Assembly: GCA_963663495.1 (NCBI GenBank)
Contig: OY760427.1
Coordinates: 5,270,001-5,334,000 of the forward strand
Length of the DNA stretch: 64,000 nucleotides
Direction: 5' to 3'
From: G963663495 sp963663495
GTDB taxonomy: Bacteria > Bacteroidota > Rhodothermia > Rhodothermales > Bin80
Position 1 is the first letter of the stretch. Every line of letters starts with the position of its first letter. Below are positions 36,862 to 46,112 of the stretch, piece after piece. The notes under the pieces were generated by a model. The model was not told the origin of the DNA and did no database searches. It was given only the letters and a program-made list of their open reading frames with translations. The translations under genes and the position numbers were made by a program.

Positions 36862-37581
36862 TTATCCCCGGGGGCGCAGCGGACGCATTACTACCTCCGA
36901 AATCAAATAATTGTCAGGCGCCTCCAGGATGTGCATGACCGTAGCAGCGATGTCGGCGGCCTCCATCGGGTTAGGAGGACGCTTTGACCCCGCCTTGCGA
37001 CCAAATTCAGTGGCGGTGGATCCAGGACAGACACTAGTCACCTTAACGCCGTAAGACCGCACCTCCTTCATCAACGCTTCGCTAAAGCCTCGCAGCCCGA
37101 ACTTGGTTGCGTTATACGCGCTAAGGTTGGGATTGCCGACGATGCCTGCTATGGAAGCCACATTAACAATGTGCCCGCCAAACCCGGTACGATCATTCTG
37201 CCGTCGCATAATGGGAACAACCTGCCGTGTACACAAAAACACTCCTGTCATATTGGTATTTACCTGCGCATGCCAGTCAACGATTGGCAGCGCATCAACC
37301 GGCCCGAAACGTCCGATTCCAGCGTTGTTGATAAGCACATCAATCCGGTCAGACTGGGCTTTTATGGCGGCGAACGAGTCCTGCACCTCATTCTCATTCG
37401 CCACATCGCAGCATTGAGGCACAAAGGTATCACCGAGCTCAGCGCGCACCGCCTCAAGGTCAGACGCTCCCCTAGAGAGACCGAACACGCGCGCGCCGCG
37501 TTCCATCAGAAGGCGGGCAAATTCCTTTCCAAGGCCGGTGCTTGCGCCCGTCACGACTGCAACTTTATCTTTTAAAGGCAT
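36862..37581 (-). CDS. Short-chain dehydrogenase/reductase
   Basis: 239 residues from the Met of MPLKDKVAVVTG; the frame extends 15 codons further without family similarity. Cofactor motif TGASTGLG, NNAG in VLINNAGIGRFG, and the catalytic Ser and YNATK in VASIAGIVGNPNLSAYNATK. Substrate unknown. It ends 15 bp before the TRAP binding-protein start on the same strand. Confidence 0.92.
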   Translation of the reverse strand: MPLKDKVAVVTGASTGLGKEFARLLMERGARVFGLSRGASDLEAVRAELGDTFVPQCCDVANENEVQDSFAAIKAQSDRIDVLINNAGIGRFGPVDALPIVDWHAQVNTNMTGVFLCTRQVVPIMRRQNDRTGFGGHIVNVASIAGIVGNPNLSAYNATKFGLRGFSEALMKEVRSYGVKVTSVCPGSTATEFGRKAGSKRPPNPMEAADIAATVMHILEAPDNYLISEVVMRPLRPRG

Positions 37582-37661
37582 AGTATTGGCAGCAGTATCT
37601 GTAGCAGGATCCAAACCACGCGGCACGGATTTGTTGCCTGCGAAAGGTACATGAAGTATAA

Positions 37662-39122
37662 GGGAGTTATATGGCTGAGTGCCACGCGTTTTCGCAGGAG
37701 TTACTTTTTGTGCTTTGGTGGTGCAGACAGGATGGCTTTCGCCAGTTTTTCATAATCGGTTCACGCGTTTCACGAGCAAACTGCAATTATTTCAAATAAC
37801 TCAACACGTGGGTACACATGCTATATAAGTTCCATATGTTAGGGAGTTATATACCACAGTGCCATGCCCGAAATGGTTAGTGCACACCGCAATATCACAT
37901 ACAGGCTGTTGCCCGGAAGTCGGAGTAACGCCAAGCAACTTGCTGGATTAACGGGTGCGTGTAGGTTTGTGTGGAATGCCATCCTCGCAGAGCAGAGCGA
38001 GGCCTACAAGAAAACGAAAGAGGCTGGAGAGAAGCCGCCCTCGGTAAGCTTCTTCTCGCTGGGGAAGCGGTTCACGGCGCTGCGCCGCACGGTCGAGGGG
38101 CTACCTGAATACTCCTTTGGTGTCGTTAGATACACATTGAAATATCAAGCGGATGCATGGAAGGCATTCTTCAAGGAGGGTAAGAGAAGACCGAGATTCC
38201 ATTCCAGACGTGGTAGTACGCCTTCGTTCACGATCCCGGATAACGTAAGGGTTCGGGATGGCAAGCTGTATATCCCGAAAGTGGGATATATGGCGCTCCG
38301 CAGGCGGGGAGGCAACCCGTACCCTGATGGTATACCCGTCAAAGCCACGGTAAAGAAGAACGCCGGCAAAGGGTATGCTGTCATCTGCTACAAGATGGAG
38401 GTACCTGTAATAGAGGATACCGGCGGTGCTGTAGGCATTGACCGTAATTGCGCGCAGGTCGCTATGGTCTCCACAGAGGGCGATACAAGCATTATCAGAC
38501 AACCGGATACCAAGCGTCTTGATGCCAAGTTGAAGCGGCATCAGCGAAGACTGGCGAGACAGAAGAAAGGCTCCAACCGTCGTAACAGGCGGAAGCATAG
38601 AATCGCCCGCATACAGCGCAAGCGTGCTAACGTCCTCAAGAATGCGAACCACCAGGTAAGTCGCAGTATTGCCAATTGCTCCTCAACGGTGATACTGGAG
38701 GACCTGAAGATCAAAGCGATGACATGTTCAGCTAAGGGGACGATGGAGAGCTTTGGCACAAACGTCAGACAGAAGTCTGGCCTCAACCGTGGAATACTGC
38801 GAACAGGTTGGGGCCAGCTGGATCAGATGCTGAGCTATAAGTGCCGCAAGGTGATAAAGGTTACCGCTGCCTATACCACAGTCAGCGGTGTTCTGTGTGT
38901 GGGCACACAGAAGCGAGTACCCGTAAGACAAAGAGCAAATTCACGTGCTATGTCCTGTGGACATGCGGATCATGCAGACCTGAATGCGGCTGCAAACATA
39001 CTGGCCTCCGGGATTGGGGCTGCTGCACGGCGAGGGGCGTTTGGGTTACCGACCCCTATGACCCGTGAAATTGATACCAGTGCCTCACTGTGTACAGTTG
39101 GTCACTCACGTATATAATTCCC
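37662..39122 (+). mobile_element. tnpB transposon, copy F (TIR plus 8-bp target duplication)
   Basis: 1461 bp. GGGAGTTATATGGC at 37662 and inverted GGGAATTATATAC ending at 39122, flanked by AAGTATAA at 37654-37661 and 39123-39130. The MITE-like module is at about 37662-37832 and an internal terminus-like sequence precedes tnpB. It inserted 6 bp before the probable start codon of the aminotransferase. Confidence 0.88.
37864..39117 (+). CDS. tnpB: TnpB homologue copy F, zinc finger scrambled by compensating indels
   Basis: 417 codons with the three RuvC acidic residues kept. A 2-bp insertion near 38877 and a 1-bp insertion near 38947 shift the frame across about 23 codons. The first zinc pair (CSVCGH) is replaced by VSGVLCVGTQKR, while the second pair is reduced to MSCG. 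The frame is then restored. Activity is doubtful. Confidence 0.85.
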   Translation: MPEMVSAHRNITYRLLPGSRSNAKQLAGLTGACRFVWNAILAEQSEAYKKTKEAGEKPPSVSFFSLGKRFTALRRTVEGLPEYSFGVVRYTLKYQADAWKAFFKEGKRRPRFHSRRGSTPSFTIPDNVRVRDGKLYIPKVGYMALRRRGGNPYPDGIPVKATVKKNAGKGYAVICYKMEVPVIEDTGGAVGIDRNCAQVAMVSTEGDTSIIRQPDTKRLDAKLKRHQRRLARQKKGSNRRNRRKHRIARIQRKRANVLKNANHQVSRSIANCSSTVILEDLKIKAMTCSAKGTMESFGTNVRQKSGLNRGILRTGWGQLDQMLSYKCRKVIKVTAAYTTVSGVLCVGTQKRVPVRQRANSRAMSCGHADHADLNAAANILASGIGAAARRGAFGLPTPMTREIDTSASLCTVGHSRI

Positions 39123-39136
39123 AAGTATAAACATCC

Positions 39137-40384
39137 TTGAACCCGTTGCCACATCTTTCGCCTCATTTGGCATGGACGAGTGACACGCCGCTTGGATTGG
39201 CCGTTGACCGTGCCAGCGGCACATGTATAGAACTACTGGACGGCCGCAAGATAATTGACTTCATAAGCGGCATTGCGGTCTCATCGCTCGGTCACTGCCA
39301 TCCCAAGGTCACGGAGGCTGTAAGAATGCAATTGGACCGCCACCTGCATGTGATGGTATACGGTGAATTTGTCCAAGAGGCACAGGTTGCATATGCACGA
39401 CTGCTGACGGGGCAGCTGCCGCCGAGTCTCCAGACGGTGTACTTTACCATGACGGGGACGGAGGCAAACGAGGGTGCACTTAAGGTGGCGAAGAAGTGTA
39501 CAGGGCGCGCCAAGCTCATCGCATTTGAAAACTCTTTCCATGGTGACACACACGGGAGTCTAAGCGTGACAGGCCGAAGTGTGTACCGAGACCCGTTCCT
39601 GCCTCTGCTACCGAACGTGGAATTCCTTCCGTTTGGCAGCACTGGCGCGCTATCACGCATCTGTACTGCCACGGCGTGCGTAATCACGGAACCTATCCAG
39701 GGAGAGGGAGGGATGCGGGTCCCCACCGCTCGGTGGCTTAAAGCCTTGCGTCTACGTTGTAGCGAGGTAGGGGCGCTGCTGATCTTTGATGAAATCCAGA
39801 CCGGGTTTGGTCGCACCGGGACGATGTTCGCATTTGAGGGGTTCGGTGTTGTGCCCGACATTCTGACACTAGCTAAGGCGATGGCGGGAGGAATGCCCTT
39901 GGGTGCGTTCGTCTCAAGTGCTGAAATCATGTCCACGTTGCGCCGCGATCCGCCACTCAGCCATGTCACCACGTTCGGAGGACATCCGGTGTCCTGCGCC
40001 GCAGCACGGGCAACGCTCAAGGTGCTGCTGGAAGAGCAGTTGCCGGCACGAGCCCATACCATAGGGGAACGCATTCGGGCACGACTTCACCATCCGCTGG
40101 TGGTGGATATTCGCGGCAAGGGTGCCATGCTGGGCATGGAACTGCCATCTCCGGAATGTACACAAGAGCTGGTTCGGCGCTGCCTCAAGGCCGGAGTGCT
40201 GTTGGGATGGACACTCCACGCCGGTGCGCTGGTGCGCCTGGCACCAGCCCTGAACATTGAGACGGAAGTGCTCAATGACGCCCTCGGACGCATCCGAAGC
40301 TGCCTGGATACCGTCGCGGGCCGGTCAGGTAAAATTCCTGGCATTGATGCGGAGGGGGAGGGATTCGAACCCCCGGTACCCTAA
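39137..40384 (+). CDS. Class III aminotransferase (acetylornithine/4-aminobutyrate-like)
   Basis: 415 residues from TTG 39137; an in-frame TAA at 39128 leaves no earlier start and no ATG lies before residue 63. Conserved features: TGTEANEGALKVAKK, SFHGDTHGSLS, EPIQGEGGM, FDEIQTGFGRTG and the PLP lysine in LTLAKAMAGGMPLG. It resembles a Bacteroidota aspartate-aminotransferase-family group of unknown substrate. The last 35 bp overlap the 3' end of tRNA-Ser on the opposite strand. Element F sits directly upstream and must have separated the gene from its promoter. Confidence 0.88.
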   Translation: MNPLPHLSPHLAWTSDTPLGLAVDRASGTCIELLDGRKIIDFISGIAVSSLGHCHPKVTEAVRMQLDRHLHVMVYGEFVQEAQVAYARLLTGQLPPSLQTVYFTMTGTEANEGALKVAKKCTGRAKLIAFENSFHGDTHGSLSVTGRSVYRDPFLPLLPNVEFLPFGSTGALSRICTATACVITEPIQGEGGMRVPTARWLKALRLRCSEVGALLIFDEIQTGFGRTGTMFAFEGFGVVPDILTLAKAMAGGMPLGAFVSSAEIMSTLRRDPPLSHVTTFGGHPVSCAAARATLKVLLEEQLPARAHTIGERIRARLHHPLVVDIRGKGAMLGMELPSPECTQELVRRCLKAGVLLGWTLHAGALVRLAPALNIETEVLNDALGRIRSCLDTVAGRSGKIPGIDAEGEGFEPPVP

Positions 40385-40434
40385 GGTACGCTGGTTTTCA
40401 AGACCAGTGCATTCGACCACTCTGCCACCCCTCC
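40350..40434 (-). tRNA. tRNA-Ser(UGA)
   Basis: 85 nt. Acceptor GGAGGGG pairs with CCCCTCC. Anticodon loop CTTGAAA gives UGA. The T arm has GGTTCGAATCC, and a long variable arm typical of serine tRNA is present. CCA is not fully encoded. Confidence 0.95.
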
Positions 40435-40459
40435 CAATGAACCTGTACGCAGGATAAAG

Positions 40460-40547
40460 CGGAGAGGGTGGGATTCGAACCCACGATGAGCTGTTAACCC
40501 ATACTCCCTTAGCAGGGGAGCGCCTTCAGCCGCTCGGCCACCTCTCC
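40460..40547 (-). tRNA. tRNA-Ser(GCU)
   Basis: 88 nt. Acceptor GGAGAGG pairs with CCTCTCC. Anticodon loop CTGCTAA gives GCU. Long variable arm and T arm GGTTCGAATCC. It lies 25 bp after atpG on the same strand. Confidence 0.95.
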
Positions 40548-40572
40548 GAAAGCACCAAGAACCCTCACAATC

Positions 40573-41487
40573 TTAGCGCTGTTCCAATGCATTGGCACCG
40601 CTGATGATTTCCAGGATTTCAGTTGTGATGGCACTTTGACGCGCACGGTTGTATTGTAGTCGAAGCGCCCGCAGCAGCTCGTCAGCGTTTGAGGTGGCAT
40701 TGTCCATCGCCACCATGCGTGCTCCCTGCTCGGCTGCATGGGACTCCAAGAGGGCCCGCCATAGCGTGTAGTTCAGATACCGGGGAAGAAGAACATGCAG
40801 GATGGAATGTCCGTCCGGCTCAAAAATGTAGTCAGCCGTATAGCGCTTTTTCATCTGCGGTTCTACCACCCCTTCCTGTTCCATGGCAGGAGTGAGAAAA
40901 TGCTCTGGAGGGATGGGCAGCAGCGGTTCCACGATGCGGTTCTGCGAAATCGTATTCCGAAACTCATTGTAGATCAGATGCACCTGGTCCCAAGTGCTCG
41001 CCAAGAATCCTGCAACCGCTACCTCTCCGATCTTCTGCGCCGTACGGAACGCCAGATCTCTAAACACACCCCGGTAGTCGCCTACGAGCGCATGTCCACG
41101 GCGAGAAAAATGCTCGTGGCCTTTGCGCCCGACGACCAGCAGCCGATGGTCCGTGCCCGGCATCTTTCCCATCGATTGCTCTGCCGCCTTGATAATATTG
41201 CTGTTGAAGGCACCGGCTAAGCCGCGGTCAGCCGTGACGACAATCCACAGCGTGGTAGCAACCGTCTCGCGGGACGCAAAGAGTTGGTGCGCGTCGGGCG
41301 TAAACTTACCCTGTTTCTTCAAATGCCCGACGATCTCTCCAAGTTTGTAGGCATAGGGCCGCGTCTTGAAGATGTTTTCCTGGGCACGTCGCAACTTTGC
41401 AGCAGCGACCATCTTCATTGCCCGCGTTACCTGCTGCGTATTCTGTACCGAGCCGATACGCGTCCTGATGTCCCGGAGCGTAGCCAC
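40573..41487 (-). CDS. atpG: ATP synthase F1 gamma subunit
   Basis: 304 residues. The N-terminal coiled-coil (LRDIRTRIGSVQNTQQVTRAMKMVAAAKLRRAQ) and the C-terminal helix (ATSNADELLRALRLQYNRARQSAITTEILEI) form the rotor shaft. VVTADRGLAGAFN is the family signature. The start lies 2 bp after the atpA stop. It is last in the operon; beta and epsilon genes are not in the window. Confidence 0.96.
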   Translation of the reverse strand: MATLRDIRTRIGSVQNTQQVTRAMKMVAAAKLRRAQENIFKTRPYAYKLGEIVGHLKKQGKFTPDAHQLFASRETVATTLWIVVTADRGLAGAFNSNIIKAAEQSMGKMPGTDHRLLVVGRKGHEHFSRRGHALVGDYRGVFRDLAFRTAQKIGEVAVAGFLASTWDQVHLIYNEFRNTISQNRIVEPLLPIPPEHFLTPAMEQEGVVEPQMKKRYTADYIFEPDGHSILHVLLPRYLNYTLWRALLESHAAEQGARMVAMDNATSNADELLRALRLQYNRARQSAITTEILEIISGANALEQR

Positions 41488-41489
41488 AA

Positions 41490-43085
41490 TCAGCGTTCGC
41501 TGTAAAGGTCCGCCAGACGATTGGCCTCTTCACGGAAGGCTTCCTTGGAAGCCTCGCTAAGGGTCCCCTCGCCGCGAATCTCCGCAAGAGCCTCGGGTTT
41601 CCTGCTGCGCAAGTTCTCAATGAACTCTTGTTCGAAGGACCGCACCTCCGCGACATCAATGGCATCCAGCAACCCTTCACTGCCCGCAAAGATAGCCGCA
41701 ATCTGCTCCTCCACGGGGACCGGCGCATACTGCCCCTGTTTCAAAATCTCAACAAGACGCTCACCGCGGCGGATTTGCCGCAGAGTAGCGGGATCCAAGT
41801 CGGATCCGAACTTGGCGAATGCCTCAAGCGCACGGTATTGGGCTAGGTCCAGTCGCAGCATTCCGGCTGACTGCTTCATCGCTTTTATCTGGGCGTTACC
41901 GCCGACGCGACTGACCGAAATGCCTACGTTGATGGCCGGGCGCACACCAGCGTTGAAGAGGTCCGGCTCCAGATAGATCTGGCCGTCTGTAATGGAGATA
42001 ACATTGGTCGGGATATATGCGTCCACCGCACCCGCCTGCGTTTCAATAACCGGCAAGGCGGTCAAAGAGCCTCCACCATGCACCTTGCCCCTGAGAGATG
42101 GCGGCAGGTCATTCATCTGCCGCGCAATGTCTTCGTTGGATGTAATCTTCGCTGCACGCTCCAAGAGCCTGCTGTGCAGGTAGAACACATCACCTGGATA
42201 AGCTTCGCGGCCAGGCGGACGGCGCAGCAGCAGGGAAACCTGACGGTAGGCTACAGCCTGCTTTGATAAGTCGTCAAATACCACCAGCGCGTGCTTTCCG
42301 GTATCACGAAAATACTCGCCGATACATGCCCCGGCAAAAGGAGCTATAAACTGGAGAGGCGCCGATACGGAGGCGGGGGCGTTCACGATAACGGAATACT
42401 CCATAGCACCGTTATCTTCCAGCGCCTTGGCTACCTGAGCAACCGTGGAAGCCTTCTGACCGATCGCAACATAGATACAGTAGACAGGTTCGGCCCCCTG
42501 GTGGGTGCTGGCCTGGTTGATAATGGTATCCACCAGGACGGCGGTCTTGCCCGTCTGCCGGTCTCCGATGACAAGTTCTCGCTGGCCGCGTCCAATAGGC
42601 ACCATCGAATCAATCGCCTTGATGCCGGTAAGCAACGGCTGTGACACGGGCTCCCGGTATATCACTCCGGGTGCCTTGCGCTCAAGGGGCATTTCAAGGG
42701 CGTTGCCGGTAACGGGGCCTTTGCCATCCAACGGAATACCCAGCGGATCAATCACACGTCCAAGCATCCCATCGGACACTCCGATGGACGCGATGCGCTG
42801 CGTGCGCCGGGCCTCGTCGCCCTCCCGGACGGCCCGTATGTCCCCAAACAGGACGGCCCCGACATTGTCTTCCTCCAGGCTGAGGACCATTCCGGTCACG
42901 CCGCGCTCGGGAAACTCTATCAGCTCACCCGATTGGACATGTGCAAGTCCGTACAGCCTTGCAATGCCATCACCGACCTGTAGCACGGTACCGACTTCGT
43001 AGATATCCGTGGTGGAACTGAAGCCCCTGAGCTCACGCCGCAAAAGCGCTGTAACCTCGTCGGGCTTTATTGCCGTCGTAGCCAT
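41490..43085 (-). CDS. atpA: ATP synthase F1 alpha subunit
   Basis: 531 residues, close to the usual length. Walker A GDRQTGKTAV (about residues 170-179), with the alpha-type Gln replacing the catalytic residues of beta. FAKFGSDLDPAT and the C-terminal helical domain are present. It forms the non-catalytic nucleotide sites of F1. It starts 8 bp after atpH. Confidence 0.97.
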   Translation of the reverse strand: MATTAIKPDEVTALLRRELRGFSSTTDIYEVGTVLQVGDGIARLYGLAHVQSGELIEFPERGVTGMVLSLEEDNVGAVLFGDIRAVREGDEARRTQRIASIGVSDGMLGRVIDPLGIPLDGKGPVTGNALEMPLERKAPGVIYREPVSQPLLTGIKAIDSMVPIGRGQRELVIGDRQTGKTAVLVDTIINQASTHQGAEPVYCIYVAIGQKASTVAQVAKALEDNGAMEYSVIVNAPASVSAPLQFIAPFAGACIGEYFRDTGKHALVVFDDLSKQAVAYRQVSLLLRRPPGREAYPGDVFYLHSRLLERAAKITSNEDIARQMNDLPPSLRGKVHGGGSLTALPVIETQAGAVDAYIPTNVISITDGQIYLEPDLFNAGVRPAINVGISVSRVGGNAQIKAMKQSAGMLRLDLAQYRALEAFAKFGSDLDPATLRQIRRGERLVEILKQGQYAPVPVEEQIAAIFAGSEGLLDAIDVAEVRSFEQEFIENLRSRKPEALAEIRGEGTLSEASKEAFREEANRLADLYSER

Positions 43086-43093
43086 GATTCAGT

Positions 43094-43648
43094 CTATGAT
43101 TGAATGACGCGTGATGAAGCCCCGCCAGCCAGACAGGAGCGCAACTTTGCCAGCTGGTGGCGAAGGCTACCGTCGTACACCACATCGCCGACGCGAACAA
43201 CCAGCCCTCCGAGTAGCGCCGGGTCGGTCCTGATGTTCAGCCTCACGGGTCCGCCAACGCGCTTCTCCAATGCCACCGCCAAGTCCGTACGCACAGACTC
43301 CGCAAGATCTATGCCTGCCCGCACCTGCGCGGTCACCATTCCCGTCGCAGCATCACAGCAGGCGTCGTAGGCGTCTAACATGGCATCCAACAAGGCAACG
43401 CGCCCTCTGCGCACCAGAAGCATAAAGAACCGGCGCGTGAGGGGTTGCATATCTCCGGGAAACAAAGATGCTACCAGATTCGCTTTCTCGGTGCGATTGA
43501 CCAATGGGCTTCGGAGGAAGCGGGCCAGTTCCGGGTGCTGATGCAACGTTGCGCGTACCTCCTGGAGGTCAGCCGCAATGCGAGGATCGCCCCTAGCCTC
43601 GTCATACAAGGCTTGCGCATACCGCCGTGTCACCGGGTTGTGGGTCAT
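43094..43648 (-). CDS. atpH: ATP synthase F1 delta subunit
   Basis: 184 residues. N-terminal helical domain (VTRRYAQALYDEAR) and the C-terminal GGLVVRVGDVVYDGSLRHQL signature. It links F1 to the peripheral stalk. The start is 6 bp after the atpF stop. Confidence 0.94.
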   Translation of the reverse strand: MTHNPVTRRYAQALYDEARGDPRIAADLQEVRATLHQHPELARFLRSPLVNRTEKANLVASLFPGDMQPLTRRFFMLLVRRGRVALLDAMLDAYDACCDAATGMVTAQVRAGIDLAESVRTDLAVALEKRVGGPVRLNIRTDPALLGGLVVRVGDVVYDGSLRHQLAKLRSCLAGGASSRVIQS

Positions 43649-43654
43649 GTTCGG

Positions 43655-44164
43655 TCAGTTAGATCCCAGTTCCCCCAGAAAGGATGTCACGAGATCTCGC
43701 TGTCGCCGGGCATCCAAGTTTGCCCGCAGTACACGTTCCGCAGCCTCAATGGCTATGTCGGCCACATCGGACCGCATCTGCTGCAGGGCCTGCTCCTTGC
43801 TGCGCCCAATTTGTTCTTGTGCCTGTTGGTGCAGCCGGCTGATTTCCTCGCGCGTCCGGAGAACCTCCTCTGCACGAAGCTTTTCAGCTTCCTCGCGGGC
43901 CGTCTGTAACAGGCGCCGTGCTGCCACCTCGGACTCGCGTCGGATGCGGTCATTTTCCGCCTGCACCTGACGACTATCCTCAAGAGCCTTTTCTGCCTTC
44001 CGGATCGAATCCGCTATGGTCTGCTCGCGCGTCTCCAGAGCGGACGTGATGGGCCCCCAAGCGAACTTCCGCAAGGTAAACATCAGTGCCAAGAATACAA
44101 CTAGAAGCCAGACAAATAACCCCAAGTTGGGGGCCAAAAGGCTGGCGGCCAACACTCCCCCCAT
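43655..44164 (-). CDS. atpF: ATP synthase F0 b subunit
   Basis: 169 residues. One membrane helix (LGLFVWLLVVFLALMFTLRKFAW) followed by a long charged coiled coil, forming the peripheral stalk. The start is 1 bp after the atpE stop. Confidence 0.95.
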   Translation of the reverse strand: MGGVLAASLLAPNLGLFVWLLVVFLALMFTLRKFAWGPITSALETREQTIADSIRKAEKALEDSRQVQAENDRIRRESEVAARRLLQTAREEAEKLRAEEVLRTREEISRLHQQAQEQIGRSKEQALQQMRSDVADIAIEAAERVLRANLDARRQRDLVTSFLGELGSN

Positions 44165-44165
44165 C

Positions 44166-44396
44166 CTATGCCTTGATCGCGAGTATAAAGGTGATAATCA
44201 GGCCGAACAAGGCTACACCCTCAATGAATGCAGCGGCGACAATCATGGTTGGACGAATGTCATTGGTCGCCTCCGGCTGACGGGCTATGCCCTCCATGGC
44301 AGGACCAGCCAGCTTTCCAATTCCTAATCCGGCTCCAAGGGCAATAAGCCCTGCTCCCAGACCGGCGCCGAGCCATGCTAACGCAACAGGTTCCAT
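44166..44396 (-). CDS. atpE: ATP synthase F0 c subunit
   Basis: 76 residues, two helices with the glycine-rich GAGLGAGLIALGAGLGIGK and the ARQPE loop. The ion-carrying Glu is in AAAFIEGVALFG; the absence of a nearby ES(T) Na+ signature suggests H+ coupling (inference). Confidence 0.96.
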   Translation of the reverse strand: MEPVALAWLGAGLGAGLIALGAGLGIGKLAGPAMEGIARQPEATNDIRPTMIVAAAFIEGVALFGLIITFILAIKA

Positions 44397-44429
44397 AATT
44401 GATGTAAGATTATAATGGTCAAAGTGGAT

Positions 44430-45470
44430 TTAGGCATGAGTCGGATGCGAATGCTCCTCCATCGCCATGCCAATGAAAAGTGCCGACAGAAAGGTGAATA
44501 TGTACGCCTGAACAGTAGCGATAAGAAGCTCAAGTAGGTACACGAACAGGGTAAAGGCTAAGCTCACCGGAACCACACCATAGCCGGCGGCATCCCCATA
44601 CTGCTGAGCAAAAGAAAAGATCAGGCCGATCAGGCTCAGGATTACCAGATGCCCGGCTGTCATGTTCGCAAAAAGCCGTATAGCAAGGGCGACGGGCTTG
44701 GTGAACAACCCCATTACCTCCGTGGGGATCAGCAGGAGTTTGATGGGTACGGGGATACCAGGAGGCCAGAACACATGCATCCAGTGATCACGCGACCCAT
44801 TCATCTGCGTCAGAATGAAGGTAATGAGGGCCAGCGCCGCCGTGATGGTAAGATTAGAAGTGGCCGTTGCACCGAGCGGAACTAACCCAAGGAGGTTACA
44901 GGTCAAGACGAAAAAAAACACCGTCAGCAAGAAGGGCAGAAACCGGGATGCAGCTTCCTTGAGGTTGGGCTTTGCAATTTCATCCCTTACAAAAACAACC
45001 AGTGTTTCCATCATATTCTGAAACAGGCCGCGAGGGGCGGTTTCTCTTCCAATACCTCGCTGGTACAGCCTCGCCATACGAACAAAGATCAGAAGCACGA
45101 TGGCCGAGGCGAGAAGCGCAAAAACCAGGTGGCGCGTGATCGACAGATCAATGAGTAAGCTCCCGGAGGTTGGTTCTAATGTAGCAGCCAAGTGATCTCC
45201 GGAACGGATGAGTTCCTCCGGATCGGCAGCATGTTCGTCATGCATCTTTCCTGAGCGCAGTGCGGAGGCCGTGCCGGAAAACATCCATAACTCCGGTACA
45301 CCGCCCTCGTGGATAACAAACAGGCGCGGCAACTCCAGCTTTGCAAAGGGGGACAGATCAAGGTAGTATCCGTCTTCCGTATGATGCAGAGCATCGAACT
45401 CGTCGTCGTCAGCAGCGATCGCGGTGCCCGCCAAGGCAAGAGAACACATTACGAATGCGACCCTAAGCAT
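44430..45470 (-). CDS. atpB: ATP synthase F0 a subunit
   Basis: 346 residues from ATG 45470, chosen because it starts a signal-like leader (LRVAFVMCSLALAGTAIA). A 110-residue acidic periplasmic extension follows, as in Bacteroidota-type subunits. The helices contain the essential Arg in ALAIRLFANMTAGH. The start overlaps the last 8 bp of the upstream small membrane gene. Confidence 0.94.
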   Translation of the reverse strand: MLRVAFVMCSLALAGTAIAADDDEFDALHHTEDGYYLDLSPFAKLELPRLFVIHEGGVPELWMFSGTASALRSGKMHDEHAADPEELIRSGDHLAATLEPTSGSLLIDLSITRHLVFALLASAIVLLIFVRMARLYQRGIGRETAPRGLFQNMMETLVVFVRDEIAKPNLKEAASRFLPFLLTVFFFVLTCNLLGLVPLGATATSNLTITAALALITFILTQMNGSRDHWMHVFWPPGIPVPIKLLLIPTEVMGLFTKPVALAIRLFANMTAGHLVILSLIGLIFSFAQQYGDAAGYGVVPVSLAFTLFVYLLELLIATVQAYIFTFLSALFIGMAMEEHSHPTHA

Positions 45471-45768
45471 AACGCTTGCGCGTATGTGCAAAGAGCCACC
45501 ATGCCTCTGTAGCGGTGCCCAAAACCAACAATGCGAAGAAAGCAATGAAGAATGACTGCATATGAATGGAAAACAACTGGACTGCTACGATAACGGCCCC
45601 CAAGGCAATTGCCATACGCCCCAACATTCCACCTAACACGACAACGACAAATCGGCGAGACTGCACTCGCAGAGCGAATCGCGCACTTGCAATACTGAGT
45701 ACGGCATACAGCAACCCCAAAAGGCATCCCGCACAAGCACTTCCCCACCAAGTAGCCAGTGCTGTCAT
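45463..45768 (-). CDS. Small membrane protein, AtpI-like
   Basis: 101 residues with four hydrophobic segments. Its position between the atpZ-like gene and atpB, with an 8-bp overlap of atpB, fits the AtpI role in F0 assembly. Sequence similarity is weak, so the name is by position. Confidence 0.65.
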   Translation of the reverse strand: MTALATWWGSACAGCLLGLLYAVLSIASARFALRVQSRRFVVVVLGGMLGRMAIALGAVIVAVQLFSIHMQSFFIAFFALLVLGTATEAWWLFAHTRKRYA

Positions 45769-45840
45769 GCAGTCACCTGAAACCCCCTACTCGTCCCCGA
45801 GAGCCGTGTATCAGGCTGCGAGGGAATGAATAATGCGTGA

Positions 45841-45860
45841 ATGTATGTATGTATGTATGT
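45841..45860 (-). repeat. ATGT microsatellite in the atp operon spacer
   Basis: Five perfect ATGT units (ACAT on the coding strand) between the atpZ-like stop and the AtpI-like start. The tract could vary by slippage and alter the leader of the AtpI-like and atpB genes. Confidence 0.85.
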
Positions 45861-45864
45861 CAGC

Positions 45865-46104
45865 TTATTGTTGAGCTGATGACGAAATGCGGGCGATATA
45901 CAGGATGCGAACCAGAACCAATACGATGCCCAAGACAGAAAAGCAGAGAAGCAGCCATGGGTCTGTACCCAACCAACGGTCCGCCTTGGTCCCGCCCCAG
46001 ATGCATATCGCCATGGTAAGCGCTATCTGAAATCCCAGCGACGCATACGGAGCGACTGTGCTTGCGAAATGGCTTGGTTCTCGGGCGGGCATGCCTTGCT
46101 GCAA
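45865..46104 (-). CDS. AtpZ/AtpI family protein
   Basis: 79 residues; Met at 46092 is an alternative start. Two hydrophobic helices, the first followed by GGTKADRWLGTDPW, the pattern of AtpZ, which is thought to assist Mg2+ or Ca2+ supply and c-ring assembly. It begins 8 bp after the bactofilin stop. Confidence 0.8.
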   Translation of the reverse strand: MQQGMPAREPSHFASTVAPYASLGFQIALTMAICIWGGTKADRWLGTDPWLLLCFSVLGIVLVLVRILYIARISSSAQQ

Positions 46105-46112
46105 AGCAGACT

